From: Pseudomonadota bacterium
GTDB taxonomy: Bacteria; Pseudomonadota; Alphaproteobacteria; Rhizobiales; Hyphomicrobiaceae
Length of the DNA: 15,768 bases
Assembly (NCBI GenBank): GCA_023412745.1
Contig: JAEZBZ010000093.1
Location: 1 to 15,768, forward strand
Direction: 5' to 3'
The notes beneath the pieces were generated by a model that saw nothing but the letters and a program-made list of their open reading frames with translations, made no database searches and was not told the origin of the DNA. A program made the position numbers and the translations under genes. This document shows positions 1 to 6,793 of this stretch, in pieces. Within the stretch, counting starts at the first letter, position 1; every line of letters starts with the position of its first letter.

Positions 1-720
1 CCCGACGCGATCGCGGTTGATCGCAGCTATCTCGGTGACCTTGGCATCAAGGGTATGGGTGACACTGCGCAAATCGAGCAGGGCCGTGTGCGCGTACGGG
101 CCATCACGGATGGCATCCGTTCCTTCACAATGGCGCCCTACGTCTTCACGACGCTGAACCGTGCGCGCAGCCTTCTGGGCGTGCCGGGAGAAAATACGAC
201 ATTCTACCTCGTGCAGACGGCGCCGGGTGCTGACGTCGAGCAAGTCCGTCAGGCTTTGAAATCGCGCCTGCCGGGAACGGAAGTTCTGACCAAGGCCGAG
301 TTCAGGGATCGCAGCCTCGATCAATGGCTGTTCTCGACCGGTGCTGGCGTGGCCCTGATCGGCGGCGCCATTCTCGGGTTGCTGGTTGGTACGGTGATCG
401 TGGCGCAGACCCTGTATTCCAGCACGAAAGACCACCTGAACGAGTTCGCGACGCTGCGCGCGTTGGGGTCATCGTCTGGCTACATTCACAAGGTTATTCT
501 GGCGCAAGCCGGGTTGAGCGCGGTGATCGGCTATGTGCTGGGCATGATCATCGCGATGACCGTCGTGATATTCAGTTCGCACACTGCGCTGCCTATCGTC
601 ATGACGCCCGGACTGGCCGTCGCGCTGTTCATGCTGACCCTCTTCATGTGCGCGATATCGGCCGTATCGGCGATCATGAAAGTGACCAAGATTGATCCAG
701 CCATGGTGTTCAGCAGATGA
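1..720 (+). CDS. ABC exporter permease, FtsX/MacB/DevC type (5' end cut by window)
   Basis: C-terminal part of an inner-membrane ABC permease of the FtsX/MacB class. The reading frame is open from base 1 (PDAIAVDRSYLGDLGIKGMG...), so the true start lies outside the window; the ATG at 55 is internal. The visible part has a periplasmic segment (about the first 105 residues) followed by three hydrophobic segments around ALIGGAILGLLVGTVIV, AVIGYVLGMIIAMTVVIF and GLAVALFMLTLFMCAISAV. Between the first two is a cytoplasmic loop of the FtsX kind (KDHLNEFATLRALGSSSGYI). It ends IDPAMVFSR, a usual end for this family. The stop overlaps the ATPase start as ATGA, so the two are translationally coupled. 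With the HlyD-type protein downstream it forms a DevBCA-like tripartite exporter; the substrate is unknown. Confidence 0.9.
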   Translation, partial: PDAIAVDRSYLGDLGIKGMGDTAQIEQGRVRVRAITDGIRSFTMAPYVFTTLNRARSLLGVPGENTTFYLVQTAPGADVEQVRQALKSRLPGTEVLTKAEFRDRSLDQWLFSTGAGVALIGGAILGLLVGTVIVAQTLYSSTKDHLNEFATLRALGSSSGYIHKVILAQAGLSAVIGYVLGMIIAMTVVIFSSHTALPIVMTPGLAVALFMLTLFMCAISAVSAIMKVTKIDPAMVFSR

Positions 721-1469
721 GTCAGGCTGTCGTTCTCGAGGCGATCGACATCGTCAAGGAGCTGGGGGAGGGCGCCGGTAAGGTGCTCGCGCTGAAGGGT
801 GTCAGTCTGACCCTGAGGACCGGTGAATTGACGTTGCTGATGGGGCCCTCCGGAAGCGGCAAGACGACGTTGCTGTCGATCCTGGGCTGTATTCTCACGC
901 CGACATCGGGGACCGTGCGCATCTGCGGCGAGACGCTGAATAATCTCGACGTGGAGCAGCTTGCCGACCTGAGGCGACGGCACATCGGCTACATCTTCCA
1001 GTCCTACAACCTGTTCCCAACGTTGACCGCGATGGAGAATGTGCGGCTGGCACTCGACGTGCGCGGTGCGAAGTTCGCTGAGACGGTTGCGAAGTCGGAG
1101 GCAGCGCTGAAGGCTGTCGGCCTGGCGCACAAGCTGCGCAGCTATCCGCGCAATATGAGCGGCGGCGAGCAGCAGCGGGTCGCGGTGGCGCGCGCACTGG
1201 CCGGTGCGCCGTCCGTGATCCTGGCCGACGAGCCGACTGCGGCGCTGGACAGCGAGAACGGCCATGCCGTGATGAAGCTGCTGTCGCAGATCGCCAAGGA
1301 AAACAATCATGCCGTTCTGGCGGTGACGCACGATCCGCGCACGCATGCATATGCGGATCGCATCGTTCGGATCGAAGACGGCCGCATCGTTGGCGAGGAT
1401 CGCCAGCCGGAAGCCCATAAGAACGTGAAAAAGTACGACATTACACGGAAGCGTAAAGCCAATGCCTAA
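717..1469 (+). CDS. ABC exporter ATPase, MacB/LolD/DevA type
   Basis: ATP-binding subunit (250 aa) that energises the adjacent permease from the cytoplasmic side. Visible motifs: Walker A GPSGSGKT at 43-50 with Lys49, Q-loop around FQSYN at 94-98, ABC signature MSGGEQQR at 147-154, Walker B VILADEP with Asp171/Glu172, and the switch His205 in VTHD. The YNLFPTLTAMENV segment is typical of the LolD/MacB/DevA subgroup. The ATG at 717 overlaps the permease stop by 4 nt. The 3' end overlaps the fusion-protein gene by 8 nt, so all three are one operon. No promoter for it is visible; it must lie left of the window. The family assignment is firm, but the substrate cannot be inferred. Confidence 0.95.
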   Translation: MSQAVVLEAIDIVKELGEGAGKVLALKGVSLTLRTGELTLLMGPSGSGKTTLLSILGCILTPTSGTVRICGETLNNLDVEQLADLRRRHIGYIFQSYNLFPTLTAMENVRLALDVRGAKFAETVAKSEAALKAVGLAHKLRSYPRNMSGGEQQRVAVARALAGAPSVILADEPTAALDSENGHAVMKLLSQIAKENNHAVLAVTHDPRTHAYADRIVRIEDGRIVGEDRQPEAHKNVKKYDITRKRKANA

Positions 1470-2571
1470 GATGGACTCGACGACGACGACATTGATCATC
1501 GCCGTGGTACTCGCCGGCGCTGTCGGTTACGGCGTGAACGAATGGTCTGAAGCGCGCAAGCGTGGTGACATGCCGGCCGCCCCGACTGCCGCCGCGGTTG
1601 GACAGCCTGCGTCATCGCCAAAGACGGACTGGCTGGCTTCCGCGCCCGGCCGTATCGAGCCGCGGGCCGGAGAGATCCGTATCGGGACGCAGGTTCCGGG
1701 CCGTGTGGTCGAAGCGCTGGTGTCTACCGGCGACAAAGTCGAAGCCGGGCAACTTCTGGTGCGGCTGGATGACGAAGAAGCACGCGCGCGTCTCGTCGCG
1801 GCCGAGGCCGAGGTGGCGGTGCGCCGCCGCGAACGGGATGCCGAAAATGTAACCGGCGCTGCGCAGGATCGCCGCGCGGCGGAGGACGCGTTGGCCGCGG
1901 CCGAGCGCACGATGCACGCAACCCGAATTGACCTCGATCGCCAGCAAAGCGCGCTGCTTCAGAAGACGGCAACCGCGGACGACGTGAACCGCGCGCGGAA
2001 TGCGATGGTCGTGGCAGCGGAGAAGCTGGTGCAGGAGCGCGACGCTCTGCGCCGTGTCGCCACGCGCTCGGGCATGCCGCAGCCAACGCGCCTTGAGGCA
2101 GGTCTGATCGCTGCGCGCGCGGAACTGGAGCTCGCCGAACTCGCTTTCGAGCGCATGCGCATCCGCGCGCCTTCAGCGGGCACGGTGCTGCAAGCAAACG
2201 CAAAGGTCGGAGAGTTCATCGCGCCGACGCCGGAGATTTCCGTCGTGACCATGGGCGACATTTCTTCGCTGCGCGTAAGGGCGGAGGTCGAGGAGCGCGA
2301 CGTCAGCAAGATCCGCGTCGGTCAACGCGTTGTCGTGCGGTCGGACGCGTTCACGGGGCGTGATTTTGAAGGGCGGGTTGCGAGCGTCGCCGAGTACGTC
2401 GGTCCGCCACGGCTGCCGAGCCGCGGTCCGCGCAAGCCGACGGATGTCGACATTCTCGAAGTGATGATCAATCTCGACGGGCAGCCGCCGTTGCTGGCCG
2501 GTATGCGCGCGGATGTGTTCTTCCGCCCCGACGTTACCGCGAACCAGGCTTCACCGGCACGGGTGAACTGA
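1462..2571 (+). CDS. HlyD-family membrane fusion protein (DevB-like periplasmic adaptor)
   Basis: Periplasmic adaptor (369 aa) linking the ABC pair to the outer membrane. An N-terminal membrane anchor lies at about residues 9-24 (TLIIAVVLAGAVGYGV). Then come a lipoyl/biotinyl-like half (RIEPRAGEIRIGTQVPGRV, with VSTGDKVEAGQLLVRLDD), an Ala/Arg/Glu-rich alpha-helical hairpin at about 110-240, the second lipoyl half (RIRAPSAGTVLQ) and a beta-barrel domain (EVEERDVSKIRVGQRVVVRSD). This is the standard HlyD/DevB architecture and length. The ATG at 1462 lies inside the end of the ATPase gene, giving translational coupling. A strong palindromic terminator follows 29 nt after the stop, so this is the last gene of the exporter operon. 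No EcfG-type element is found near it. Confidence 0.92.
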   Translation: MPKMDSTTTTLIIAVVLAGAVGYGVNEWSEARKRGDMPAAPTAAAVGQPASSPKTDWLASAPGRIEPRAGEIRIGTQVPGRVVEALVSTGDKVEAGQLLVRLDDEEARARLVAAEAEVAVRRRERDAENVTGAAQDRRAAEDALAAAERTMHATRIDLDRQQSALLQKTATADDVNRARNAMVVAAEKLVQERDALRRVATRSGMPQPTRLEAGLIAARAELELAELAFERMRIRAPSAGTVLQANAKVGEFIAPTPEISVVTMGDISSLRVRAEVEERDVSKIRVGQRVVVRSDAFTGRDFEGRVASVAEYVGPPRLPSRGPRKPTDVDILEVMINLDGQPPLLAGMRADVFFRPDVTANQASPARVN

Positions 2572-2600
2572 CGACAAGCCTCAGGACGTGTTCAACGAAA

Positions 2601-2632
2601 AAGCGCCCCGGATCTGCAGATCCGGGGCGCTT
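2601..2632. terminator. Bidirectional intrinsic terminator (perfect palindrome)
   Basis: A 32-nt perfect inverted repeat whose half-site is AAGCGCCCCGGATCTG, with AAAA before it and TT after it. It sits between the convergent exporter operon (plus) and the ferritin-like gene (minus). It would form a very stable GC-rich stem on either strand. The minus-strand transcript gets the better U-tract (AAAA at about 2599-2602 becomes UUUU). Confidence 0.8.
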
Positions 2633-2657
2633 CCGATTCTGTGCGACGAGCGGGCAA

Positions 2658-3152
2658 CTAGGCAGCAGCTTTGTTGATCTTCTGCTCGGCGAGCTGGGTA
2701 AGCAGCTTGTCCGTCTTCTTTTCCTCGTCCAGCGTCGATTTCAGAATGTCCACCGCCTCGGTGTGGCCCAGCTCCTGAGCCCAGGCGAGAAGTGTGCCAT
2801 AGCGCGAAATCTCGTAGTGCTCCACCGCTTGGGCAGAAGCAATGACGGCTGCCTCTCCAACGGCGTCGTTGGAAATATCTTGGAGCTGATCCTCAGCTTC
2901 GGAAATGATGCCTTCAATGGCTTTGCATTCCACGGCTTTTGGCTTTTCGCCGATGCTTTTAAAAATGTTCTCCAGGCGCTCGACGTGCTGTTTGGTTTCG
3001 TCGTGATGCTTATCGATGGCCTGCTTCAGCTCGCGCGTTCCGACAGCTTTGGCCATTTTCGGAAGAGAGCGCAGGATTTGCTTCTCCGCAAAGTACATGT
3101 CCTGCAATCCATGGACGAATAGGTCATTCATCGTTTTGACTTTCACGGCCAT
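2658..3152 (-). CDS. YciF/DUF892-family ferritin-like protein
   Basis: Cytoplasmic four-helix ferritin-like protein (164 aa) of the YciE/YciF (DUF892) family, known in enterobacteria as a stress and stationary-phase protein of unclear activity. Visible family features: LQDMYFAEKQILRSLPKMAKAV at the N-terminus, KHHDETKQHVERLE at 48-61, and ASAQAVEHYEISRYGTL at 106-121. Carboxylate/His residues that could form a di-iron site are Glu23, Glu52, His56, Glu111, Glu114 and Glu143 (inference). The ATG at 3152 is chosen because AGGA lies just upstream; the longer frame begins at a TTG (3167) without a ribosome site. A near-consensus EcfG element lies about 33 nt upstream. In E. coli yciF is next to the KGG gene yciG; here a KGG gene lies 9 kb away, also behind an EcfG element. 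Confidence 0.92.
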   Translation of the reverse strand: MAVKVKTMNDLFVHGLQDMYFAEKQILRSLPKMAKAVGTRELKQAIDKHHDETKQHVERLENIFKSIGEKPKAVECKAIEGIISEAEDQLQDISNDAVGEAAVIASAQAVEHYEISRYGTLLAWAQELGHTEAVDILKSTLDEEKKTDKLLTQLAEQKINKAAA

Positions 3153-3184
3153 TGTCCTGCTATCCAATTCGGCGTTGATTGAAT

Positions 3185-3209
3185 GACCAACAACGCGGCG
3201 GATGGTTCC
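3185..3209 (-). promoter_or_regulatory. Weak EcfG-type promoter for the ferritin-like gene
   Basis: On the minus strand GGAAC (3205-3209) is followed after 16 nt by GGTC (3185-3188). The -35 is perfect; the -10 differs from CGTT at the first and last positions. The spacing and position before the 3152 start are right. Accepted only because ten other copies in the window are in comparable positions. Confidence 0.45.
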
Positions 3210-3216
3210 GTTAATG

Positions 3217-3254
3217 AAAAAGCGGGCCGGTCACCGGGAGGTGGTCAGCCCGCT
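3217..3254 (-). terminator. Intrinsic terminator of the PRC-barrel gene
   Basis: Inverted repeat AGCGGGC...GCCCGCT (3221-3227 with 3248-3254), extended inward by GTCACC/GTGGTC with one mismatch and wobble pairs. On the minus strand it is followed by a U-tract (AAAA at 3217-3220). It lies 18 nt beyond the stop of the PRC-barrel gene. Confidence 0.75.
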
Positions 3255-3272
3255 CGATGAGACCGAGCGCAT

Positions 3273-3791
3273 TTAGCGCTGAGGCGTATTCGCTGGAGGC
3301 GTCTTGGTCGTGGTCGCTGCTGCGCGGGTCACGAAGGCCGGCGCCTTTTCCAAATCCTCGCGGGTGTAAGGTGCGGTCAGCTGGTCAGCTTCAGCCGAGC
3401 GGGTCAGGGCTGACAGCGGCAGCGCCACGCTCTTTTCACCGATGCCGAGGAAGCCACCGACGCCAACGACCACACCAACGATTTCGCCGTTCTGTGACAT
3501 GACAAGGTCACTCACATTGCCGATGCGCTCGTTGTTCGCGCCGAGAATGCTCTTTTTCATGTAGTCGGACACGAGCAACTGATCAGGCTGCTGCTGCACG
3601 AGGAATGCCGTGTTCGATGCTTGCGGCGCCGTTGCCCTCGCGCCGGGAGTGGTCATCGACGGGCTTGTCGCAGGCGGTGCGGTCGCAGCTGGCGGAGCCG
3701 GTTCGGTGGTGGGCGGAGGGGTCTGGGCATGAGCCGCAGCAGCCCCGAGAAGGCCGATTGAAGCGGTCAGCGCCATGATTTTCTTGCTCAT
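3273..3791 (-). CDS. Secreted PRC-barrel domain protein
   Basis: A 172-residue exported protein. A Sec signal peptide (MSKKIMALTASIGLLGAAAAHA) ends at a clear AHA|Q site after residue 22. A Pro/Ala/Thr-rich disordered linker follows (23-60), then a single PRC-barrel domain (about 64-155: QLLVSDYMKKSILGANNERI, GNVSDLVMSQNGEIVGVVVGVGGFLGIGEKSVALP). PRC barrels are small beta-barrels found in ribosome-maturation and photosynthetic reaction-centre proteins. Periplasmic forms are common in rhizobia and their role is not known. The ATG has AGAGGAG upstream. An EcfG-type promoter (GGAAC-N17-AGTT) precedes it, and a terminator follows, so it is a single-gene unit of the stress regulon. Confidence 0.9.
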   Translation of the reverse strand: MSKKIMALTASIGLLGAAAAHAQTPPPTTEPAPPAATAPPATSPSMTTPGARATAPQASNTAFLVQQQPDQLLVSDYMKKSILGANNERIGNVSDLVMSQNGEIVGVVVGVGGFLGIGEKSVALPLSALTRSAEADQLTAPYTREDLEKAPAFVTRAAATTTKTPPANTPQR

Positions 3792-3826
3792 TCTCTAACT
3801 CCTCTGGAGATTGGCTCTGCAGGGTC

Positions 3827-3852
3827 AACTGCCAAAGGGGGCAAACGGTTCC
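3827..3852 (-). promoter_or_regulatory. EcfG-type promoter of the PRC-barrel gene
   Basis: Minus strand: GGAAC (3848-3852), 17 nt, AGTT (3827-3830). Only the first, least conserved -10 base differs from CGTT. The -10 ends 35 nt before the start codon, leaving a short leader carrying AGAGGAG. Confidence 0.75.
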
Positions 3853-3922
3853 TGCCAACCTTATGGTCGGCTGGCTGTCCGCGATCATGGTCGTCGTCCG
3901 TCGGCGTTCGAAATCGAGGCGC

Positions 3923-3948
3923 GGAACGCGAATGTGCGGGTGCGCGTT
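3923..3948 (+). promoter_or_regulatory. Perfect EcfG-type promoter for the holin-III/YqjE-like gene
   Basis: Plus strand: GGAAC (3923-3927), 17 nt, CGTT (3945-3948), an exact consensus match. The predicted leader to the GTG at 4054 is about 100 nt, longer than at the other EcfG promoters here. I see no convincing ORF or strong hairpin in that leader. Confidence 0.8.
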
Positions 3949-4053
3949 ATCTGCTTCGGGGACTGTTGATCCTGATCTGATCAATGCGCCTCGGGTGATT
4001 GCGAACGATCTTTAGTTTTCCAATAACAATAAGGTCGTTCGAAAGGAGGGAGA

Positions 4054-4575
4054 GTGGCGAGCTTTATTCTAAAAAGATGGATGAACCGACTTAAGGATTC
4101 GGCGCGGGAAGAAATACACGAAACCGCACGGTTTGCGTCTCTTTATGCGGCGGGAGGAATTGCCGCGCTTATGGCGCTTATATTTTTGACGTTGGCGGGT
4201 TTCTGGTGGCTCGCGGTGGAATACAATGCGATCCAGGCCGCGCTTATCGTGGCTGGGGCTTATGGCGCAGTCGCGTTGATGATTTTCATATGGGCCTATT
4301 CTTCCGGCAACTCCTACGGTGATGCCGAGGCAGAGGACGTGACCGAGGCAGCCGCTACGGCGCTCGATAGAACTTTCGCGGATGCCGATATGCCAGCGAA
4401 GATGGGTGTCGATCTGGATAGCGTGGCAGGGACGTTGTCCGATGCGGGGTATCGCATGGAATCGCTTGTCGTGACCGCATCCAGCGATCTTGTGAAGCAG
4501 CTGACCCCGCTGCAGTTCGTGAGCCTAGTGTTCGTTGGCAGTTTCTTGTTTGGTCGGCGGTTGCGTAAGGGCTAG
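4054..4575 (+). CDS. Putative phage-holin superfamily III / YqjE-like membrane protein
   Basis: A 173-residue inner-membrane protein. A basic amphipathic N-terminus (KRWMNRLKDSAREEIHETAR) precedes two hydrophobic segments (about 32-55 and 61-83), then an acidic loop (GDAEAEDVTEAAA). The C-terminus has a third hydrophobic stretch, LQFVSLVFVGSFLFG. The layout is that of the holin superfamily III/YqjE group. In E. coli yqjE is next to yqjD, a ribosome-associated membrane protein of stationary phase; here a YqjD-like gene lies 8.4 kb away. The GTG start at 4054 is set by an excellent AAGGAGG at 4043-4049. A perfect EcfG promoter lies upstream and a bidirectional terminator downstream. The name 'holin' reflects the family only; no phage genes are near. 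Confidence 0.8.
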   Translation: MASFILKRWMNRLKDSAREEIHETARFASLYAAGGIAALMALIFLTLAGFWWLAVEYNAIQAALIVAGAYGAVALMIFIWAYSSGNSYGDAEAEDVTEAAATALDRTFADADMPAKMGVDLDSVAGTLSDAGYRMESLVVTASSDLVKQLTPLQFVSLVFVGSFLFGRRLRKG

Positions 4576-4602
4576 CCGCAGTCGTTTTCCAGGCCGGTGT
4601 CA

Positions 4603-4642
4603 AAACGAAAAAGCGGCGGAATTCTCCGCCGCTTTTTCGTTT
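4603..4642. terminator. Bidirectional intrinsic terminator
   Basis: A perfect 18-bp stem (4603-4620 with 4625-4642) closed by the tetraloop ATTC. The outer part carries A-runs on one side and T-runs on the other, so a U-tract is formed on both strands. It serves both the plus-strand membrane-protein gene and the minus-strand nepR-ecfG operon. Confidence 0.9.
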
Positions 4643-4665
4643 GAGATACGGGGACCTACTGCTAG

Positions 4666-5229
4666 CTAAGCCCGAGCAGCCCGCCGTTGTGGCATGGACA
4701 GCGCGGCTGCATCGACCGCGTCGGGGCCGAAGTCTTCTGGCGAGTGCACTTCAAGTATAGTGGCCAGCTTCTGTCGTGCGCGATTGGTACGGCTCTTCAT
4801 CGTGCCGACCGCGCAGCCACAAATCGCTGCCGCTTCCTCGTAAGAAAAGCCCGAGGCACCGATGAGGAACAGAGCTTCGCGCTGATCCTCCGGAAGCTGG
4901 CTGAATGCCATCTTGAACTCTTCGAGATCCAGATGCGCTAGCTGGGATGCCTGCTGCGCCAGCGTGGCCGCAAACTTGCCGTCCGTATCGGCGATTTCGC
5001 GGGTCAGCTTGCGGAACTCCGAATAGAAGGTGTTCCGCAAAATGGTGAACAGCCACGCTCTAAGATTTGTGCCGTGCGTGTAGCGTGCACGGTTGGCCCA
5101 AGCCTTGACCAGGGTCTCCTGAACGAGATCGTCCGCGCGATCCGGATTGCCGGTAATGGAACGCGCGAATGCTCTCAAGCTGGAGATCTCCCCGAGGAGG
5201 CCCTCGCGGAAACTCGTTTCAGTTGGCAT
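4666..5229 (-). CDS. ecfG: ECF sigma factor EcfG (general stress response)
   Basis: Group-15 ECF sigma factor (187 aa), the output of the alphaproteobacterial general stress response; it directs RNA polymerase to GGAAC-N16/17-CGTT promoters. Region 2 is clear: RAFARSITGNPDRADDLVQE, KAWANRARYTHGTNLRAWLFTILRNTFYSEFRK. Region 4 is AFSQLPEDQREALFLIGASGFSYEEAAAICGCAVGTMKSR with a helix-turn-helix. The ATG at 5229 (MPTETSF) is chosen over the longer frame because it lies 11 nt inside the end of nepR and has AAGGAAGA upstream; such overlap is usual for nepR-ecfG. EcfG is held inactive by NepR until phosphorylated PhyR removes NepR. The operon's own promoter is a perfect EcfG element, so it is autoregulated. 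Its gene symbol varies by genus (ecfG, rpoE2, sigT). Confidence 0.95.
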   Translation of the reverse strand: MPTETSFREGLLGEISSLRAFARSITGNPDRADDLVQETLVKAWANRARYTHGTNLRAWLFTILRNTFYSEFRKLTREIADTDGKFAATLAQQASQLAHLDLEEFKMAFSQLPEDQREALFLIGASGFSYEEAAAICGCAVGTMKSRTNRARQKLATILEVHSPEDFGPDAVDAAALSMPQRRAARA

Positions 5230-5437
5230 CGGGGCCGTCTTCCTTCTTCGCAAGCGCTTGCAACAGCTCCACAAAACGGTCGGGAACCGGTTGCTTAGCC
5301 GACTCGTCGAACAAAGCCTTCAGCTTCGAACCAATCTGCTCTTGCACATAGTCGTTGATCGCTGGGCCCCCCGCGTCGATCTCCTCAGGATCCAAATTTT
5401 CCTTACCTGACACGGCCTTGCGTTTAACCTGGCTCAT
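5219..5437 (-). CDS. nepR: Anti-sigma factor NepR
   Basis: Small anti-sigma factor (72 aa) that binds EcfG in unstressed cells and is captured by phosphorylated PhyR. The conserved NepR core is visible: INDYVQEQIGSKLKALFDES at about 27-46, then PVPDRFVELLQAL, the two helices that wrap the sigma factor. The N-terminus (MSQVKRKAVSGKENLDPEEI) is charged and probably disordered, as usual. The ATG at 5437 is preferred to the longer frame from about 5548 because the latter would overlap the EcfG promoter at 5485-5509. It overlaps ecfG by 11 nt, so the anti-sigma and sigma factors are made together. The ribosome site is weak (GGGG). Confidence 0.93.
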   Translation of the reverse strand: MSQVKRKAVSGKENLDPEEIDAGGPAINDYVQEQIGSKLKALFDESAKQPVPDRFVELLQALAKKEDGPDAN

Positions 5438-5484
5438 TATAGGATAACCCCGTATACAGGGACGCAAGCGGCGCCCACGATCAG

Positions 5485-5509
5485 AACGCATTGGATGAAA
5501 TGCAGTTCC
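5485..5509 (-). promoter_or_regulatory. Perfect EcfG-type promoter of nepR-ecfG (autoregulation)
   Basis: Minus strand: GGAAC (5505-5509), 16 nt, CGTT (5485-5488), an exact consensus match 47 nt before the nepR start. This implies positive feedback of EcfG on its own operon, with NepR made at the same time. Confidence 0.88.
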
Positions 5510-5630
5510 ATCGTTATTGCAAAAAACACACTGCCTCGCTGCAACCATCTTGCGTCTGGCGCGTTGATCTGGGCAGAATCGCCGGAAAAGGCGGTCGCAT
5601 CACGTCTGGGCAGTATTAGGGGCAGTTTTC

Positions 5631-6422
5631 ATGTCTATCGCCAATGTCGTCGGTTCTCATATCCCTCATTTGCGCCGGTTTTCCAGAGCTTTGACGGGGT
5701 CGCAGGCCGGTGGCGATGCTTATGTCGAACAGTTGCTGGAAACGCTGATCGCGGATCCCAGCATCTTTTCTACGGCCGCAGATTCGCGCGTCGCGCTATA
5801 TAAAACATTCATGCGGATTCTCACGTCGGTCGCCGCCAGCGGCTGGCAGACCCGTCCCAAGAGCTGGGCCTCGGGTTTCGATCGCAATGTATCGGCCATG
5901 ACGCCGCGCTCGCGTCAGGCGTTCCTATTGCGCCATGTCGAAGGCTTCACGTTGTCGGAAACCGCCGACATCCTCGAGGCGACCGAGACCGAAACGCAGC
6001 ATCTGCTGGATCGGGCGGGCGAAGAGATTGCCCGTCAGGTTGCGACCGAAGCGCTCATCATCGAGGACGAGCCGTTGATCGCCATGGACTTGACTCAGAT
6101 CCTCGAGGAGCTGGGGCACAAGATCGTTGCCGTTGCTCGGACGCGTGATGAAGCACGTCGCGTCATGGCTTCGCATCGTCCTGGATTGGTGCTGGCAGAC
6201 ATTCAGCTTGCTGACGGCAGCTCGGGATTGGACGCCGTCAATGACTTGCTGGGCCAGTGCGAGATTCCGGTGATCTTCATCACCGCTTATCCTGAGAAGC
6301 TGTTGACGGGTGAGAAGCCGGAACCGACGTTCCTGATCACCAAGCCTTACCAACCCGAGACCCTGCGGGCCACCATCAGTCAGGCGCTGTTCTTCGATCA
6401 GCGGTCGCGTCGCGCGGCCTGA
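5631..6422 (+). CDS. phyR: General stress response regulator PhyR (sigma-like anti-anti-sigma)
   Basis: Response regulator (263 aa) that senses stress through histidine kinases and frees EcfG by binding NepR. Residues 1-137 form a sigma-factor mimic: a degenerate region 2, then a region-4-like part (TPRSRQAFLLRHVEGFTLSE, TADILEATETETQHLL). Residues 140-258 form a receiver domain: acidic pair in IIEDEPL (Glu145/Asp146), phosphorylation site Asp190 in LADIQL, Thr218 in FITAYPE and Lys238 in TKPYQP. The full length matches known PhyR proteins, including the Asp position. The gene diverges from nepR-ecfG. No clear EcfG element is seen upstream (nearest is GGAAA-N14-CGTC), so it may use a different promoter. 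No partner histidine kinase is present in the window. Confidence 0.96.
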   Translation: MSIANVVGSHIPHLRRFSRALTGSQAGGDAYVEQLLETLIADPSIFSTAADSRVALYKTFMRILTSVAASGWQTRPKSWASGFDRNVSAMTPRSRQAFLLRHVEGFTLSETADILEATETETQHLLDRAGEEIARQVATEALIIEDEPLIAMDLTQILEELGHKIVAVARTRDEARRVMASHRPGLVLADIQLADGSSGLDAVNDLLGQCEIPVIFITAYPEKLLTGEKPEPTFLITKPYQPETLRATISQALFFDQRSRRAA

Positions 6423-6430
6423 TAGTCATG

Positions 6431-6463
6431 ATCCGTTTGAAGCTGGAATAGCTTCAAACGGAT
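6431..6463. terminator. Strong hairpin after phyR, no U-tract
   Basis: A perfect 14-bp inverted repeat (ATCCGTTTGAAGCT and its complement) with a 5-nt loop, 8 nt after the phyR stop. It is not followed by a U-run on either strand. It may be an inefficient terminator, an mRNA 3'-end stabiliser, or a protein-binding site between phyR and the next small gene. Confidence 0.55.
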
Positions 6464-6496
6464 GCCCGCTTTGGCAAGAAGGAAGAGGAGTTCTCC

Positions 6497-6664
6497 ATGA
6501 CTGGGCAGGATGACGAGCGCCCAATCAAGCGCTCGACAGTTGAGGCCCGTCAGGGAAGTCGGACCAAAGCCAATCTACGTGTTCTGGTCTTTTCGTTGGT
6601 CTTCGCGTTCGCGATTCTCGCCGTCCTATATCTGGTGTTTTTCTCCGGCCCGGTGCCGAGCTGA
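6497..6664 (+). CDS. Small single-pass membrane protein (55 aa), unknown function
   Basis: A short gene immediately after phyR. The product is MTGQDDERPIKRSTVEARQG followed by a basic stretch, one hydrophobic helix at about 28-49 (LRVLVFSLVFAFAILAVLYLVF) and the tail FSGPVPS. The hydrophilic basic N-terminus is probably cytoplasmic. The ATG has a strong AGAGGAG 6 nt upstream (6484-6490), and an intrinsic terminator follows at 6706, so both ends support a real gene. I do not recognise a named family. It lies 74 nt from phyR and could be transcribed with it or through the hairpin between them; no EcfG element is seen in that gap. Confidence 0.75.
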   Translation: MTGQDDERPIKRSTVEARQGSRTKANLRVLVFSLVFAFAILAVLYLVFFSGPVPS

Positions 6665-6705
6665 CACCGCAGAATCAGGCTGCTGCGCCCGTGTTGATCA
6701 AGTAA

Positions 6706-6734
6706 GGGCTGGCTAATGCCCAGCCCCCTTTTTT
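6706..6734 (+). terminator. Intrinsic terminator after the 55-aa membrane protein gene
   Basis: GGGCTGG (6706-6712) pairs with CCAGCCC (6720-6726) across a 7-nt loop, followed by T6 at 6729-6734. It is oriented for the plus strand and ends the phyR-side transcripts. Confidence 0.85.
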
Positions 6735-6793
6735 GCCTCTTCGGTCGCACGGCCGTCCCCTGATCGCGATTGTTGCGCGTGTTTGCTGCCCGG

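Noticed and set aside
531..1499. Long minus-strand ORF (322 aa) across the permease and ATPase genes
   Set aside because: No known domains and Arg/His-rich composition; it is antisense to two genes with intact motifs.
3583..3984. Minus-strand 133-aa ORF upstream of the PRC-barrel gene
   Set aside because: It would run through the PRC-barrel promoter and gene in another frame and has no recognisable domain or ribosome site.
4054..4575. Prophage remnant suggested by the holin-like protein
   Set aside because: No endolysin, integrase, portal or other phage gene is nearby; the gene sits behind an EcfG promoter as a chromosomal stress gene.
5283..5308. GGAAC-N17-CGTC on the plus strand inside nepR
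   Set aside because: Imperfect -10, within a coding region on the opposite strand, and no plus-strand gene follows at a sensible distance.
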